Part shown: one piece after another, positions 31,533 through 42,476 of the stretch
Position numbering within the stretch: position 1 is the first letter of the stretch
How the letters are laid out: each line of letters starts with the position of its first letter
Assembly (NCBI GenBank): GCA_030386875.1
Contig: CM059571.1
Coordinates: forward strand, 27,894,355-27,958,354
Source: Morinoia aosen
Lineage: Eukaryota > Arthropoda > Malacostraca > Amphipoda > Talitridae
DNA: 64,000 nt
Direction: 5' to 3'
Position numbers and translations under genes: made by a program
The notes under the pieces: model-generated
What the model saw: the letters and a program-made list of their open reading frames with translations, nothing else
Told to the model about the DNA's origin: nothing
The model's database searches: none

Positions 31533-32507
31533 CTATGAGATGAGAGCTTTCTGAAAGGCAGCTTTCACTTTACTCCTAGGCTCGTTTCGGTACTCGGGAA
31601 TTTGAGCAAGAGCACCTGCATTGCAATGAAGGAAAAAATATGAAGAAGGTCGTTCGCAACAAATTATGGCAGGCTGTATCCTACTCTTCTATTTTACGTA
31701 CTTAATTAAAAACAATCCAGATGTTGTGAACATGATTTACAAATATTAATTAGTTTTCTGTAACAATACTCTTAAATACATGGTATCATGGTTACTCACT
31801 TTTGATTACTGCACACGCGACGGAGCGGAGTTGTCAAACTTGATTTTGGTCCTCAGTCTGTAGGGGCCTAAACCTGGCATGGAGAATTCTGTCGCTAGGT
31901 TTCTCGCGAGTAAGATTTTCAACATCGCTGTCACTGTGCGACTACGGTTTGCTTCCCTGGCGGTCATCAGATATGGAACCTGGAAATTTGAGAACAGGAA
32001 ATTGTAGGACATGTTTAAAAATGTTAGTTTCTCCACAATTTCGAAGTACATTACCTTACAATTTTGTTTGAATCCTCAGCAGCATATTAACTTGGAAGTA
32101 TCACTACGAAAACTTGTGACTACCGAAATGAAAGATTGTGTTTGTCCAAGTTTTTCGCGCATATTTCACGCCAGCTCCCCATCATAACGAAGAAGCGTCA
32201 AATCCAGTGTTCACAAATATTTAAATAACAATTTGATATAAATGGAGGGATATATTAGCAATTATTTGACCACAATACAACTTACAAGATCTTCGCGCTG
32301 AAGTATGTAGTCCAGTCTTCCATTGAAGTCGCACGCGTGAATCCTCGAACTGGTGTTACGTTGGCAGATTTTTCTGAGTAAAGATGCTCCTTCAGAAGCA
32401 AGGCGATCCCAGCAACTTGATCGTTTAATATCTCAACTTTACACTCCATGCGATCGAGTTGACTCTGAATGGCAGCTATTTCCATTTTTTTTGGCGAAGC
32501 AACGGAA
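31533..32507 (-). pseudogene. DUF4806-type gene, three exons, frameshifted
   Basis: Minus-strand exons can be placed by consensus splice sites: exon 32507-32286 (acceptor TTTCCAG, donor GTAAGT), exon 31979-31800 (acceptor TTTCCAG, donor GTGAGT) and last exon 31615-31533 (acceptor ATGCAG, stop TAG). They encode a coiled-coil-like segment (LDRMECKVEILNDQVAGI), LDYILQREDL, the DUF4806 core (TVTAMLKILLARNLATEFSM) and a short tail (PEYRNEPRSKVKAAFQKAL). The arrangement parallels the gene at 44.6-49.3 kb, including a phase-1 last intron. Joining the parts needs one frame change in the first exon and one near 31825, so the copy is probably dead. DUF4806 has no known biochemical function. The upstream exons were not found. 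Confidence 0.55.
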
Positions 32508-33463
32508 CTGGAAATGAAAGGAACGATAGAATTATTTACCTAGTATGTTCTTAAATATTATTTAAGAGTTCTTATGATAGTCTTGTAAAGTAAATGAAAG
32601 GATGTTCATATGTACATTATAGTACTCAAAACCAGAAAAACAAGTAAAGTTTTTGCGTCATTTCATAGAAATTTCTGCATATAACGAAATGGAAATTAAA
32701 ATGCTTAATTTGAAGGAAGATGATATGCACCATATTTGGGTAAATGAAGTAGTAAAACACGTCAAAACATATTGGAATTGTTCCGCGCAGTACTATGGAA
32801 CTAGATATTCTTTGTGAGTTCCCTGAAAAGATTGCATTTCTATGAATTAATATACGATTTTTCACATGATTTACTTAATCGTTGATTTAAAATCGAATAC
32901 CATTGATATAAACGGAATCACATTCCTTGGCAGAGCCCTTTTACCGATATAGTCAATGGTAAAATAAACATTATTTAGATATATCGAAGAAAAACATGTA
33001 AAGCAATAGTTGACCCTCCCAATAAATAATGAAATGAATAATGAAGGCATCTACGGATGCTTTATTTCCAATCAAGCCTGATACATATCACCTTGTACAT
33101 TGGATTTTCAAATGCCTTATAACTAACACCAGAACGCCATGACGCTTTCCCCCAGTCAAGACCGGTTCCCATTCTAGACACCAGGGTAGAGTGGGGTATT
33201 GTACTTGGAATTTTTCTCCTATACCCGACAGAGAAAATCGCCACCACCAGCGCCGAAATTCGATCCTGAGCCTGCCGCACGGCGGCAGAAACCTCTAGCC
33301 ACATGGCTATGGCGAGCACTATACATTACGCACCTAAAATATCACGCATAAAATTAGGTATACATAAAAACGATTAACACCCAACATGTACTGTAATAGA
33401 TTTCTTTTTGATGAACGGACTCATAAACAAAACAAAATAAAACAAAGTTCACATATCAATTTG
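32508..33463. other. Intergenic, nothing recognised
   Basis: Short ORFs only (for example 33062-33319, minus). No sequence resembling upstream exons of the DUF4806 pseudogene was identified. Confidence 0.45.
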
Positions 33464-33488
33464 ATTATTATTATTATTATTATTATTA

Positions 33489-33519
<31 letters not shown>

Positions 33520-33520
33520 C
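33464..33520. repeat. ATT trinucleotide microsatellite
   Basis: About 19 ATT/TTA units with one ATC interruption, directly before the short retroelement copy. Confidence 0.9.
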
Positions 33521-33830
33521 AGCTCCCAGAGGAAAAATGTGAGGGCCCGAGCTGAGAAATAGGTAGGCCTTCTTTTTGTTGAAATAAATGTTTTTTGTTA
33601 TGTTAAGAACCACCTTTGTTCGGTTCACTACTGTCTTGTTCTTCAGCATCTCTGACTTTCTTCTTCAACTTTTATCTTATTCCATGAACATCTTCCTCAT
33701 CTTACTTTTTCTATGCCCCTTCAGCATAGATTCCTCATTTTCTTGACTCCATACTAAATGGTGCCTTCCTTCTTCCTCTCTTCGATACGCTCTATTTTTG
33801 CAGCGGTTGGGGAGGCTTAAACTAGCTTAT
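33520..33830 (+). mobile_element. Short retroelement copy, 5'-truncated
   Basis: Begins inside the family at CAGCTCCCAGAGG, keeps TAGGTAGGCCTTCTTTTTG, CTATGCCC and the end GGGGAGGCTTAAACTAGC, followed by TAATC repeats and ATT units. Closely similar to the copies at 21536 and 55551. Confidence 0.75.
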
Positions 33831-33854
33831 AATCTAATCTAATCTATTATTATT

Positions 33855-34065
33855 ATCATTATTTAAGAAGGTTTTAGCCTCCCATAACCATGACCAAGAT
33901 GTTCCAAGAGAGGAAGGAGTAAGGCACCATTTACTATGGAGTTGAGGGAACGCGGAATCTATGCACAAGGTGCATAGAAACAGTAAGCCAAGAATGAAGA
34001 CCATCAAACAAGAAAAAGCTGAAGAAGAAATTAGAAGGTGCTGAAAAACAGGACTCAAATTCACT
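33855..34065 (-). mobile_element. Short retroelement copy in inverted, tail-to-tail orientation
   Basis: On the minus strand it reads TGTTTTTCAGCACC ... TTTCTATGCACC ... CCATAGTAAATGGTGCC ... TATGGGAGGCTAAAACC, the 3' two-thirds of the same family. It faces the preceding copy with only AT-rich tail sequence between. Confidence 0.75.
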
Positions 34066-34149
34066 CACCATTTCCCAAATTACTAGAGGTGGTGAACTAC
34101 AAGTTAGGCCATATCTCGAGAAAAATATCTGGTAAATGTGAAGAAGATG

Positions 34150-34690
34150 CGACTTATTGGTTTTTGAAAGTTTGTTGCTTATAACATATCAATTACATCA
34201 AAATGAACAACTTTTCATCATTGCACTTTTTGGGGCAATTGAGTATTTAACGAGTTATAGCGGTAAATTACTGGCCGTAACTCTAGTGTTTGAAGCGGCA
34301 AGTAATTCAAGCAGCGCTTCTGACGGCAACACTGCAATGCCGTCTTGCGTCCACCGCGCTCGTCATCAAAGACGAAACCAAACCTACTGCTATACCTCGT
34401 TAAATACTCGTGTACCGCAAAAAGTGAATTGATGAAAAGTAGTTTATTTCAACGTTATTAGTTACCAAGATTCAAGCAACAAAAATTCTAAAATCGATTA
34501 GTAGATGTTTATCCATCGCACCCATCATCATAGACGAAAATTAACATACCGCTATAACTCGTTAAATACTCATTTGCCCTAAAAAGTGCACAGAAGAAAA
34601 GTTGCTTATTTCGATATAATTACCATGATAGAGACAACAAAATTTCGAAAATCGATTAGTTGCATCTCCTTCACATTAACCAAAACTCTT
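34150..34690. mobile_element. Foldback element, 'cgaaaatcgattag' family
   Basis: ATTTAACGAGTTATAGCGG (about 34243) on the left is answered by CCGCTATAACTCGTTAAAT (about 34550) on the right, with related copies of the arm between. The right arm ends TTTCGAAAATCGATTAGTTG. The centre (about 34300-34380) is GC-richer and unpaired. Confidence 0.6.
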
Positions 34691-35028
34691 ACCTCGGCTG
34701 CACACTATTACAGTCCGTCTCTTCCACTTTGAAACTTAACAATAAGACTGCGTGATATCACCCTATTTTCAATTTTATGAACACTCGGAAGCATTTTTAC
34801 CTTTGCAGCGTAGTCCTTGCATTGTCTGTTCACAAACCTCGGTTCTTTAGTAGTCTTATCCGTCTACTCAAACATTTTGAAACACCCCACAAACTATTTA
34901 CTCAATATGTACCTAATAGGGTTAAAACTCAAGTGATTGAAAAATGATAAAATATTCGGTATATGTATATCACAAAATTACCAATACTCAAAACAACAAC
35001 TATTCGCATAGGCATAAAATACGGTAAA
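34691..35028. other. Intergenic, nothing recognised
   Basis: AT-rich spacer between two foldback elements. Confidence 0.5.
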
Positions 35029-35573
35029 TGTTGAGGACTTGACCATAATCGATTTTCCACTTTTTGATCAACAAAGATTGTTGATCAGACCAAAATAAAC
35101 AAGTTTTCGTCAATGCACTTTTAGGCGGAAATGAGTATTTTAAAAGTTATGGCGTTAAATGAGTTACCGGAACTCCAGTGTGCATCACCCTATTACAAAC
35201 GTAAAGAGGTTGGGTCGTGAGGGGTAGCCACAGTTCTTTTAGTTTTATAGTTTTCACTAAAAGAACTGTTGCTACCCCTCACGACCCAACCTCTTTACGT
35301 TTGTAATAGGGGGTTTGCTCTTCGTCGGCTTGGTTGGCGCGCGGGAACGCCTGTTTACTTTCACGTCGGACCGCGCGGTGTATTTTTCCCCGCCTCAAAC
35401 ACTGGAGTTACGGTAACTCATTTAATGCCATAACTTATAAAATACTTATTTCCGCCGGAAAGTGCATTGAAGAAAACTTGTTTATTTTGGTCTCATCAAC
35501 AATCTTTATTGATCAAAGAGTGGAAAATCGATTATGGTCAAGTCCTCAACATTTACCTAAAATACTTACTTGA
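35029..35573. mobile_element. Foldback element with ~155-bp arms and a nested hairpin
   Basis: The left arm 35029-35187 (AATGTTGAGGACTTGACC, CAAAATAAACAAGTTTTC, ATGAGTTACCGGAACTCC) is nearly identical to the complement of the right arm (about 35400-35565). Between them sits a second, tighter hairpin at 35188-35311. The unpaired stretch 35314-35395 is GC-rich. No ORF. Confidence 0.75.
35188..35311. repeat. Near-perfect 55-bp hairpin
   Basis: Arms 35188-35242 and 35256-35311 match almost without error (CCCTATTACAAACGTAAAG ... CTTTACGTTTGTAATAGGG); the loop is about 13 bp. The strong arm identity compared with the outer foldback implies a younger event. Confidence 0.85.
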
Positions 35574-37774
35574 TGCGACTGCCTGCTATGTTTGAAGGTG
35601 TAAGAACGCCAACTCGCCCTGCAGCGGCTTTTTTCAGGCAACAGGCAAATTCTGTAACACTTCCTTGAGTGGGCCACCGCACTTTTGTCACGGCCTTCAG
35701 TATATATCTTATTTGACAGAAGAACTTGCTTCGAGCACAATTTCAATTTTCTCCTCAAAAAAGCTATTTTCTAGCAAGTCAATTTCTAGATTACCAAAGA
35801 AATAGAGAAATATAATGAAAGAGTAATCTATCCTGAGTACTTTGATATAAATATCACTAAAACACCCTTCGCATAACTGAATTTAAAAAATTAAACTCAG
35901 CTTGAACGTTCCAGTCGACGAGAAAGTTCTACGGATGAGAGTAACGATCGAATCGGGTCGATCAACATAAAATCGTATAAGAACTTTCATCCAGTATAAA
36001 TTCTGAATTTGCCAACATATAAAACGTTCAAACATCTGCACTACAATCAATAAAATTCACATTCCAAGATTTTAAGCAGTAATAATTGCGAATCACAAAG
36101 TCACAACACCTATGGGGACATTAAAAACTAACGAACTGTCTAACTAAGCTGCACCGCTGGTGCGATGACACGGACAGTGACAGACTGCCCCTTGCCAGAT
36201 CGAAACTTCCACTGGTACTCGTTCGAACCAGATCATAGAGCAAATTTTTAGGGTAAATTTGCTTACAGACAGTAACGTTTGAATGGTCGAAACAAATTTT
36301 TGGAAGAGTTCTTTATACTAGACTAAATAATACTGTATATATATCACTTGTTCTTGGAAGGCAGTATGAGTGTAATACATCATACTTTTTGTTACTCCAT
36401 TTTAATTCAAACTGGCATGGATAGGGTAATTTGTAGATTGGTCTTCGACTGGTCTTCGACTGGTAGACGATTCATCGATCTCGTACTTACCGAACTCATG
36501 ACAAACCATTTGCCAACTTCTTTCCCAGATATGTTTTTTTTATTATATTCCTTCTCAGTGTATTTCGTAGATGATCAAGTCTTTGTTTTAAACGGAGTAA
36601 AAATAATAACCGATCTTTAGCCTACGTTTAAGCGCTGTGGTATGCGACGTTTGCTTAAAACGCATGTACGAGTATACTATTTACAAGGCAAGAGTAATAT
36701 AGTGTCTAATTTTCTAACTTCCTCTCTCTCTCTTCCTAACGAAGATTAATTTGTGCGATGTCATAAGAACGTAATTAGTGTTACATCATTGTTTTATGTA
36801 TAATTTTCATGATGCAAACACTCGTATATCTTGAGAGCAGATTTCAGCTACGCACGACTGCCTAGGGAATAAAAAAATCCAACAGAAATTAAAAAGCAAT
36901 GTTACTTGAATCGCGAACAATGGAAAGTTTGACTTGTATCCTTTACCTACACAAACTAGAATTAATTTGATTACTTGTTAGAATATAAGATTCCCTTATT
37001 ACCATTAGTTATTCTTTCCAACGTAATTAGCCAAATTTTAACGACATGATGCGATATTTCGTTTCCTTTAAATTTCATTACCAGCTACAGTTGGTAACGT
37101 CAGGAAAGTTAATATTAGAAACTGTCATAATAAAATACGTTTTCGCTTAACACTGTTTGAAATCTGTGTTTGTCTTGAAATAATTAGCATTGTCAACAAC
37201 ACGATATTTTCACCATAAAAAATAGAACGATATAGCATAAAATTTATGAATACGATTAATCTTAGGTATAATTTTAATCACAATGATACGAGATTTGTCA
37301 ATCTTTTTATGTTGTTCTTCATTTTAGAAATTACCAAATTATAATTAAATTTTTAGAATGCATTTAGAACAAAAAGTGATTAAACAGATTTCACTCTTGA
37401 ATCTCATTTCTCAATTTGAAATCTTGCGTTGTCCTCTCAATAAGTAGCAGTTCTCTTCTGAGAGAGATAGATATACTGCGGGGACTGTAGTTATATGTTT
37501 GACTATTCTGGTATCGAAGAATGAAATAAAAACATACCCATAACAAATGTATGGTGAAAATCTATAAATGAACACAAGTAAACGCACGGACGCATTTATT
37601 GTACAGCACAGAGAAGTCTTCAATTTTAATGTTGGCTATATTTTGGAAAACATGAAAATTAAAAAAAGTATGCGAAATATAGTATCAAGCTTGATGCATT
37701 GTACGCAGCCATGTCAAAACACACGTTTCATGGCTTCCGTCCATTATAGGGCGAAAATTCAGTGATATTTGTAT
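35574..37774. other. Intergenic, nothing recognised
   Basis: Long AT-rich stretch. Short ORFs (for example 36348-36620) show no known motif. A short tandem duplication (GGTCTTCGACT twice) lies at about 36440-36461. Confidence 0.5.
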
Positions 37775-38045
37775 AGCTGCAAACCACGGATGGCCGTCAG
37801 CAAATGTTACGGCCATTAACCAACTGAAAATTGTGCGCCCTCAAATCATAACTGGCCTGCTTAGAATATCACGTCCGAGCTCGACCGTGCGCAGCTATGA
37901 GCGTGGAGAGAGAGTTATAAGGCCGAGACGGCCGACTCGCCTTTAATTCATACTTGATCGACTGTCTCGTCCTTAATTCACCGGCGACACGTCCTTGATT
38001 TTCAATTGGGAAGTCAGGTATAAAACCAGTCCCCTTACACCCAGT
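37775..38045 (-). repeat. Interspersed repeat family B, copy 2
   Basis: The complement reads CCCAATTGAAAATCAAGGAC, CGTGTCGCCGGTG and ACGGCCATCCGTGG in the same order as the copy at 27700-27960, though with unrelated stretches between. Confidence 0.5.
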
Positions 38046-40554
38046 CAGCATTTATTAATGGCTGTTCAATGGGGTGACGTAGGAAACGAAGGGTCAGTAC
38101 TGGATTCCCGTGGAAAGTGTAATTTCAGTACGGGATTAACTCTGGTTCTCTTTAAAGAGTAAATTTACGTCTCGGGCGAGTTGGGTCAGTAATGGGTTCC
38201 CATTCTCAACGAGAGTATTGTGGGAAGCCTGTTTCGTTCCGGTATATTCATTTCAGTTGAAAAGGAAAACCGATTGTAAGCCCGTACTGGCACTCCAAGA
38301 AAAATACTATACCAAATACATTACTGGAAACCAAGCGTAAGAATATGCTTAAAAATGCATATTGTGTAGTTATAAATTAAATTAAATTAAATTATATAAA
38401 CACCTGGTGTTACGCTACAAGGGAAAGAATTTAATCGTGAAATATAAAAAATACAACGAGCAAAAAAGTTGTGCGTTAGTGTATGTTTCATGAATTTGTA
38501 ACGCCAAGAAATTTAAATAAACGTTTAAGTACCTAAGAATCATTCATTACAGCAACCATACCTGATTACTAAATCCTTACAAACTACTATTAACATAAGG
38601 ATTTTGTAGATACGAAATTGTTCAATAGTTATTTGCTAAAAAAAATAAAATTAGGCTAGGTACCATGGTACAGAGTCACCAATTATGGGAACCGAATCAC
38701 CCATACTGATTGATTTTTCTTACAAGGCGCATCCTTCACTGAGAGAAATTGTCTATTCATCATGTATCTCAAAACCGGTCACGGTGTATCGTACTCGACA
38801 TCAATCGAAAAAGGGGAAAGAGAGATAGGAAACGACGATTTATGTTTGTTACGAACAATAGCCATCAAAATAGTAACTCTAATGTATCAAATTTGAGAAA
38901 ACTCGATTAAACACATACATTCAAGAACCATTTCGCGGCAATGAAATTAGAAAAAAAATAAAACATTTACAATACAATAAGGTCTTAATAATTTATGAAC
39001 GCAAATACTAATTCTAATGACGCAGTCAGAACAGTACCTATAATACATCAAACTCTGTTGAACACATAGGTCGAAGAAAAAAAACATTTGACATCAGTTA
39101 ATATGAAGAAAGTAAGGTAATAAAATATTGACAATACACCATGGTCGAAATAAATTAATGAAACTGTTCCTGTCCATACATAAAAAAACTTTTTACAAGT
39201 TACAGGCCCTATATCACCTCGAATAGTAATTATTCATCAATGAAGTTCTTAACTCTTTGCTTGATGGATTTTAGTTGAATTAATTTTGGCTTGTATGAAT
39301 AATAATTTTGGCTTTTTGGCTTATATAAATAATTGAATCATTGGTTCGAGTAAAATATCGCTGTGAATAGGTGTTAAGACAAACTTGCATATGTAGCTTA
39401 TAGGTTACAGCAAGTTGTCCTTTCAAAAGAGCAACTTTTATCTATAGCCTGTATGAAGTGTAGGAGCCTATAGTACTTTGCCGGGAAAAATGGCATGTTG
39501 AGTTTGCCGTTAAGTTTCGTTGACAGAAAATACACATATATTAACAAAGTTCATTTAAATTTTGGACTTTGGTAACTAACAAGAATTAACATATAAGCAG
39601 TTGATAATAAGTGCATAAATGTATGGAAAACTTGAATAACTACCTAAGTTAAATGTTTTAAGATTATGGGCAGAACAGACATTTCTTAATAAGGAAAACT
39701 CTTTTATTTGCGCTTCCACTAGGCCTATACGTATATCGATTGGGAAGTAATAGACTTGAAAATTTTAAAGTATCAAGTTAGTGCATTTCAGAACAAATGC
39801 TTGTACGTTTTCTGGTTTTCAGGGCATTTTAAATCTGTATACAGGGTTTAAGTCTGTTGAAATGTCATGCTTTGTCACCAATTAGCCCCCTTTAATATCT
39901 AGCGGGTATTATGCACTATAAAGACACGTATACCAATTGAGGACTCTAATATTATAGTTTAGTAGAAGCCAATATTGGCCATATTTCATTGCATGTATCA
40001 ACTTTATTAGTGATAAGTTTTTATCTATCACATCGGGCTTACATGTTTTATGTAGCTGCACAAGCGGTCGTGTTAAGAAAAATGAAGAGACTCTTGCGTA
40101 GAACTATACTCTTCAGCGCAGGAATTTAGAATAGAATTATTCTAAATAAAAAAATGTAGAAATTTTCGTAAATAATTATGCTATGTTCGATATTTTTATT
40201 TAATAAACGTATAGATTACAGAATTACTTGCGGAAAAGTGTTGATAAAGTTAATGTTGGTATTACTACGCAGCTTTTTTAAACAAGCAATAACCTAAACC
40301 TGTCAGACCGGTGTTTGTGTGTGTGTGTGTGCGCGCAAAAAATTCGCGCGTATTTAGCGTGTTATCAACTGTATAGGCATTGTGCATTGTTTTAGGATAT
40401 TCATAACTTAAAATTAGGGTGTTTAAGTTTACCATGCAGCTATTTCTGTTCTTTTGTGCTCATAAAATGAGAAGTAGCTAGGCTTAGTTAGATTAGGCTA
40501 TGCCTAGTCAGTGTTGAAGTATGACCCAGGCAGTGTAAAGTAGGGCTACCTAGC
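38046..40554. other. Intergenic, nothing recognised
   Basis: AT-rich, no ORF over 60 codons. A short TAAAT-type repeat lies at about 38373-38391 and a GT run at about 40314-40331. Confidence 0.5.
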
Positions 40555-40719
40555 TAGGGTAAAGGCAGGACTGACCGGCCCTGCACTAATAAGCTAACTC
40601 TCCTCCTTTAACAAAAAGCAATGGAGAAAAGGAGCAGGCTCTTTACTCCAATTGCTTTTTGTTAAGGAGGCCAGTTATTACTGCAGGGCCGGTCGTTCCT
40701 GCCTTTACCCTAACTACCT
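40555..40719. repeat. Hairpin with ~72-bp arms
   Basis: The left arm (TAGGGTAAAGGCAGGACTGA, CCGGCCCTGCA, CTTTAACAAAAAGCAATGGAG) is the complement of 40646-40719. A diverged single arm (TAGGGTAGATGCAGGAGTGC, CGGCCCTG) recurs at about 41791-41820. The surroundings (40460-40830) are rich in CTAGGCCTAG / TAGTTAG words. Confidence 0.75.
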
Positions 40720-42400
40720 AAGTTAGGCCTAGTTAACTATACCTAGTTAGCCTACATACGGCTAAGCAGTGTTGAACTATCTAGGCCTAGTTAGAACTAG
40801 CCTAAGCTGTGTCTAACTCCTTTTAATAGGCTATAGTCTTTTGGGGCAATTTTTGTGACTGCCACTTCTCTAACTAGAAAATAGAGTTGAGGCAAAATAT
40901 TGATATAATATTGAAATCACAATACTATTTATTCCTTCTCACAAATATGAGGGTGAAAATGGATTTTTTTCACTTTTTTTGACCTTTTATTTTACAAAAA
41001 TTAGGGGAATAGAACTTGACCTATCTTGTTTCAACCTATTCTTGGTCTGTGTGTGTCTATTTTACTGTTTTCAATAATTTTAGTGAAAGAAAAATCATTT
41101 TTTTGCTGTCCTCCCTCAAATTTTTGATAAGGAACAGATATTAAAGTGAATTTTATCAATGTTTCTCCTTAAGTCTGTTTTCTAGAAAAGCAGCAGATTG
41201 AAAATTTGACAAAAAGAAATAAATTTATATTTATATGGTCATCTGCTAAAGTATTACCAAAAACATTGCTGCCCATAATCAGTAAATAAATGTGAATGCA
41301 GCCCATGAGTTACATTTAAGTTTTAATCGCTCACAAAAGGCTGTAATAAATTTGTTCCGTGGCAACACTTGTGTTTGTATTTTATTGCTGAAACCAGGCT
41401 AGATTTTAATCTTTTTCTCAGAGGTTTCAAGAAGTTTCCATCATACATATCCTTCTATGGATAGGCCTAACTAGTCAGCAACAAAGTGTTTTCCCCAAGC
41501 AAAAATATATTATTTATACAGTAGTTTAATAAAATTGTCCCTACAAACCTTGTTACCACCTTCTTTCTTGTAAAGTAGAAATTTATTGGTAGAATCTAAT
41601 ATTTTTTGAGTTGTGATAGGAATTTCTGTTAAGTTTTTTGTGTATTAAATAAGATTTCAGTAGTAACTGTACTTGTACATAGAGTGGGTTAGCCTATGCA
41701 CTCTGTTAATTGTTCATGAATTAAGAAGTGTACCTATGTGCAACTGTAAATATTTAAACCGTATTTTTCAAAAAAGCTGTTATCCTCCCCAGTAGGGTAG
41801 ATGCAGGAGTGCTCGGCCCTGTCTTGTTTCTGCTTGTACATATTGAGATTAAAAAGTGTTACAAAAAGAATTTAATTATACTAAGGTAGGTTTTTAAGCA
41901 CTTTTTTGTAGTTGTGTAGTCCATTTTTCATTGTTAAGTTGATTGAACAATATTTTTGTTACGGGAAATTAATAGCATCGTAGGCTAATCTGACAACTGC
42001 GTTTGCGACAGTTAAGCAATGGGTACGACTGTCTTACGATGATTCAATAATTCTACCCTGCCAAACGGTGATAATTTGCGTAAAAATCTATTAGCTACTG
42101 TCCACTTCAAAAAATTGACCAAAATGTGCAATGTACTACATATAGTATGACACCTATTGGACAAGCTGCAGGAGACATTTCTTTATTGGAAGTAGCTACT
42201 TGTAGCTGACTAAACTTGTACCTGACTATGAGAATATGGGACAATCACAAAGAAAACTGAAATTGTTGGAAATTCAGCACAGATGTCTCAAAATGTGTAA
42301 ATAGCTAATATGAATAATAATAGCCTAGTAAGAAAAAATAATAGCTACCTACCTTTGCAGAAATCTTAACATCTGATTGTCAGCCTTGCCTGCTGCCTCA
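40720..42400. promoter_or_regulatory. Upstream region of the transposase gene, no defined promoter
   Basis: AT-rich DNA ahead of the 686-residue ORF. A good splice acceptor (TGCTGCCTCAG) lies at 42390-42400 and opens into the ORF's frame, so an upstream 5' exon is possible. No TATA or initiator could be assigned. Confidence 0.3.
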
Positions 42401-42476
42401 GGTCTGTGTTCATGGTGTTTATTTAGAAGCCCCTGATTTTGGAGTGTGTCAGTGCAGTTGTACTAATTTGAAAGAA

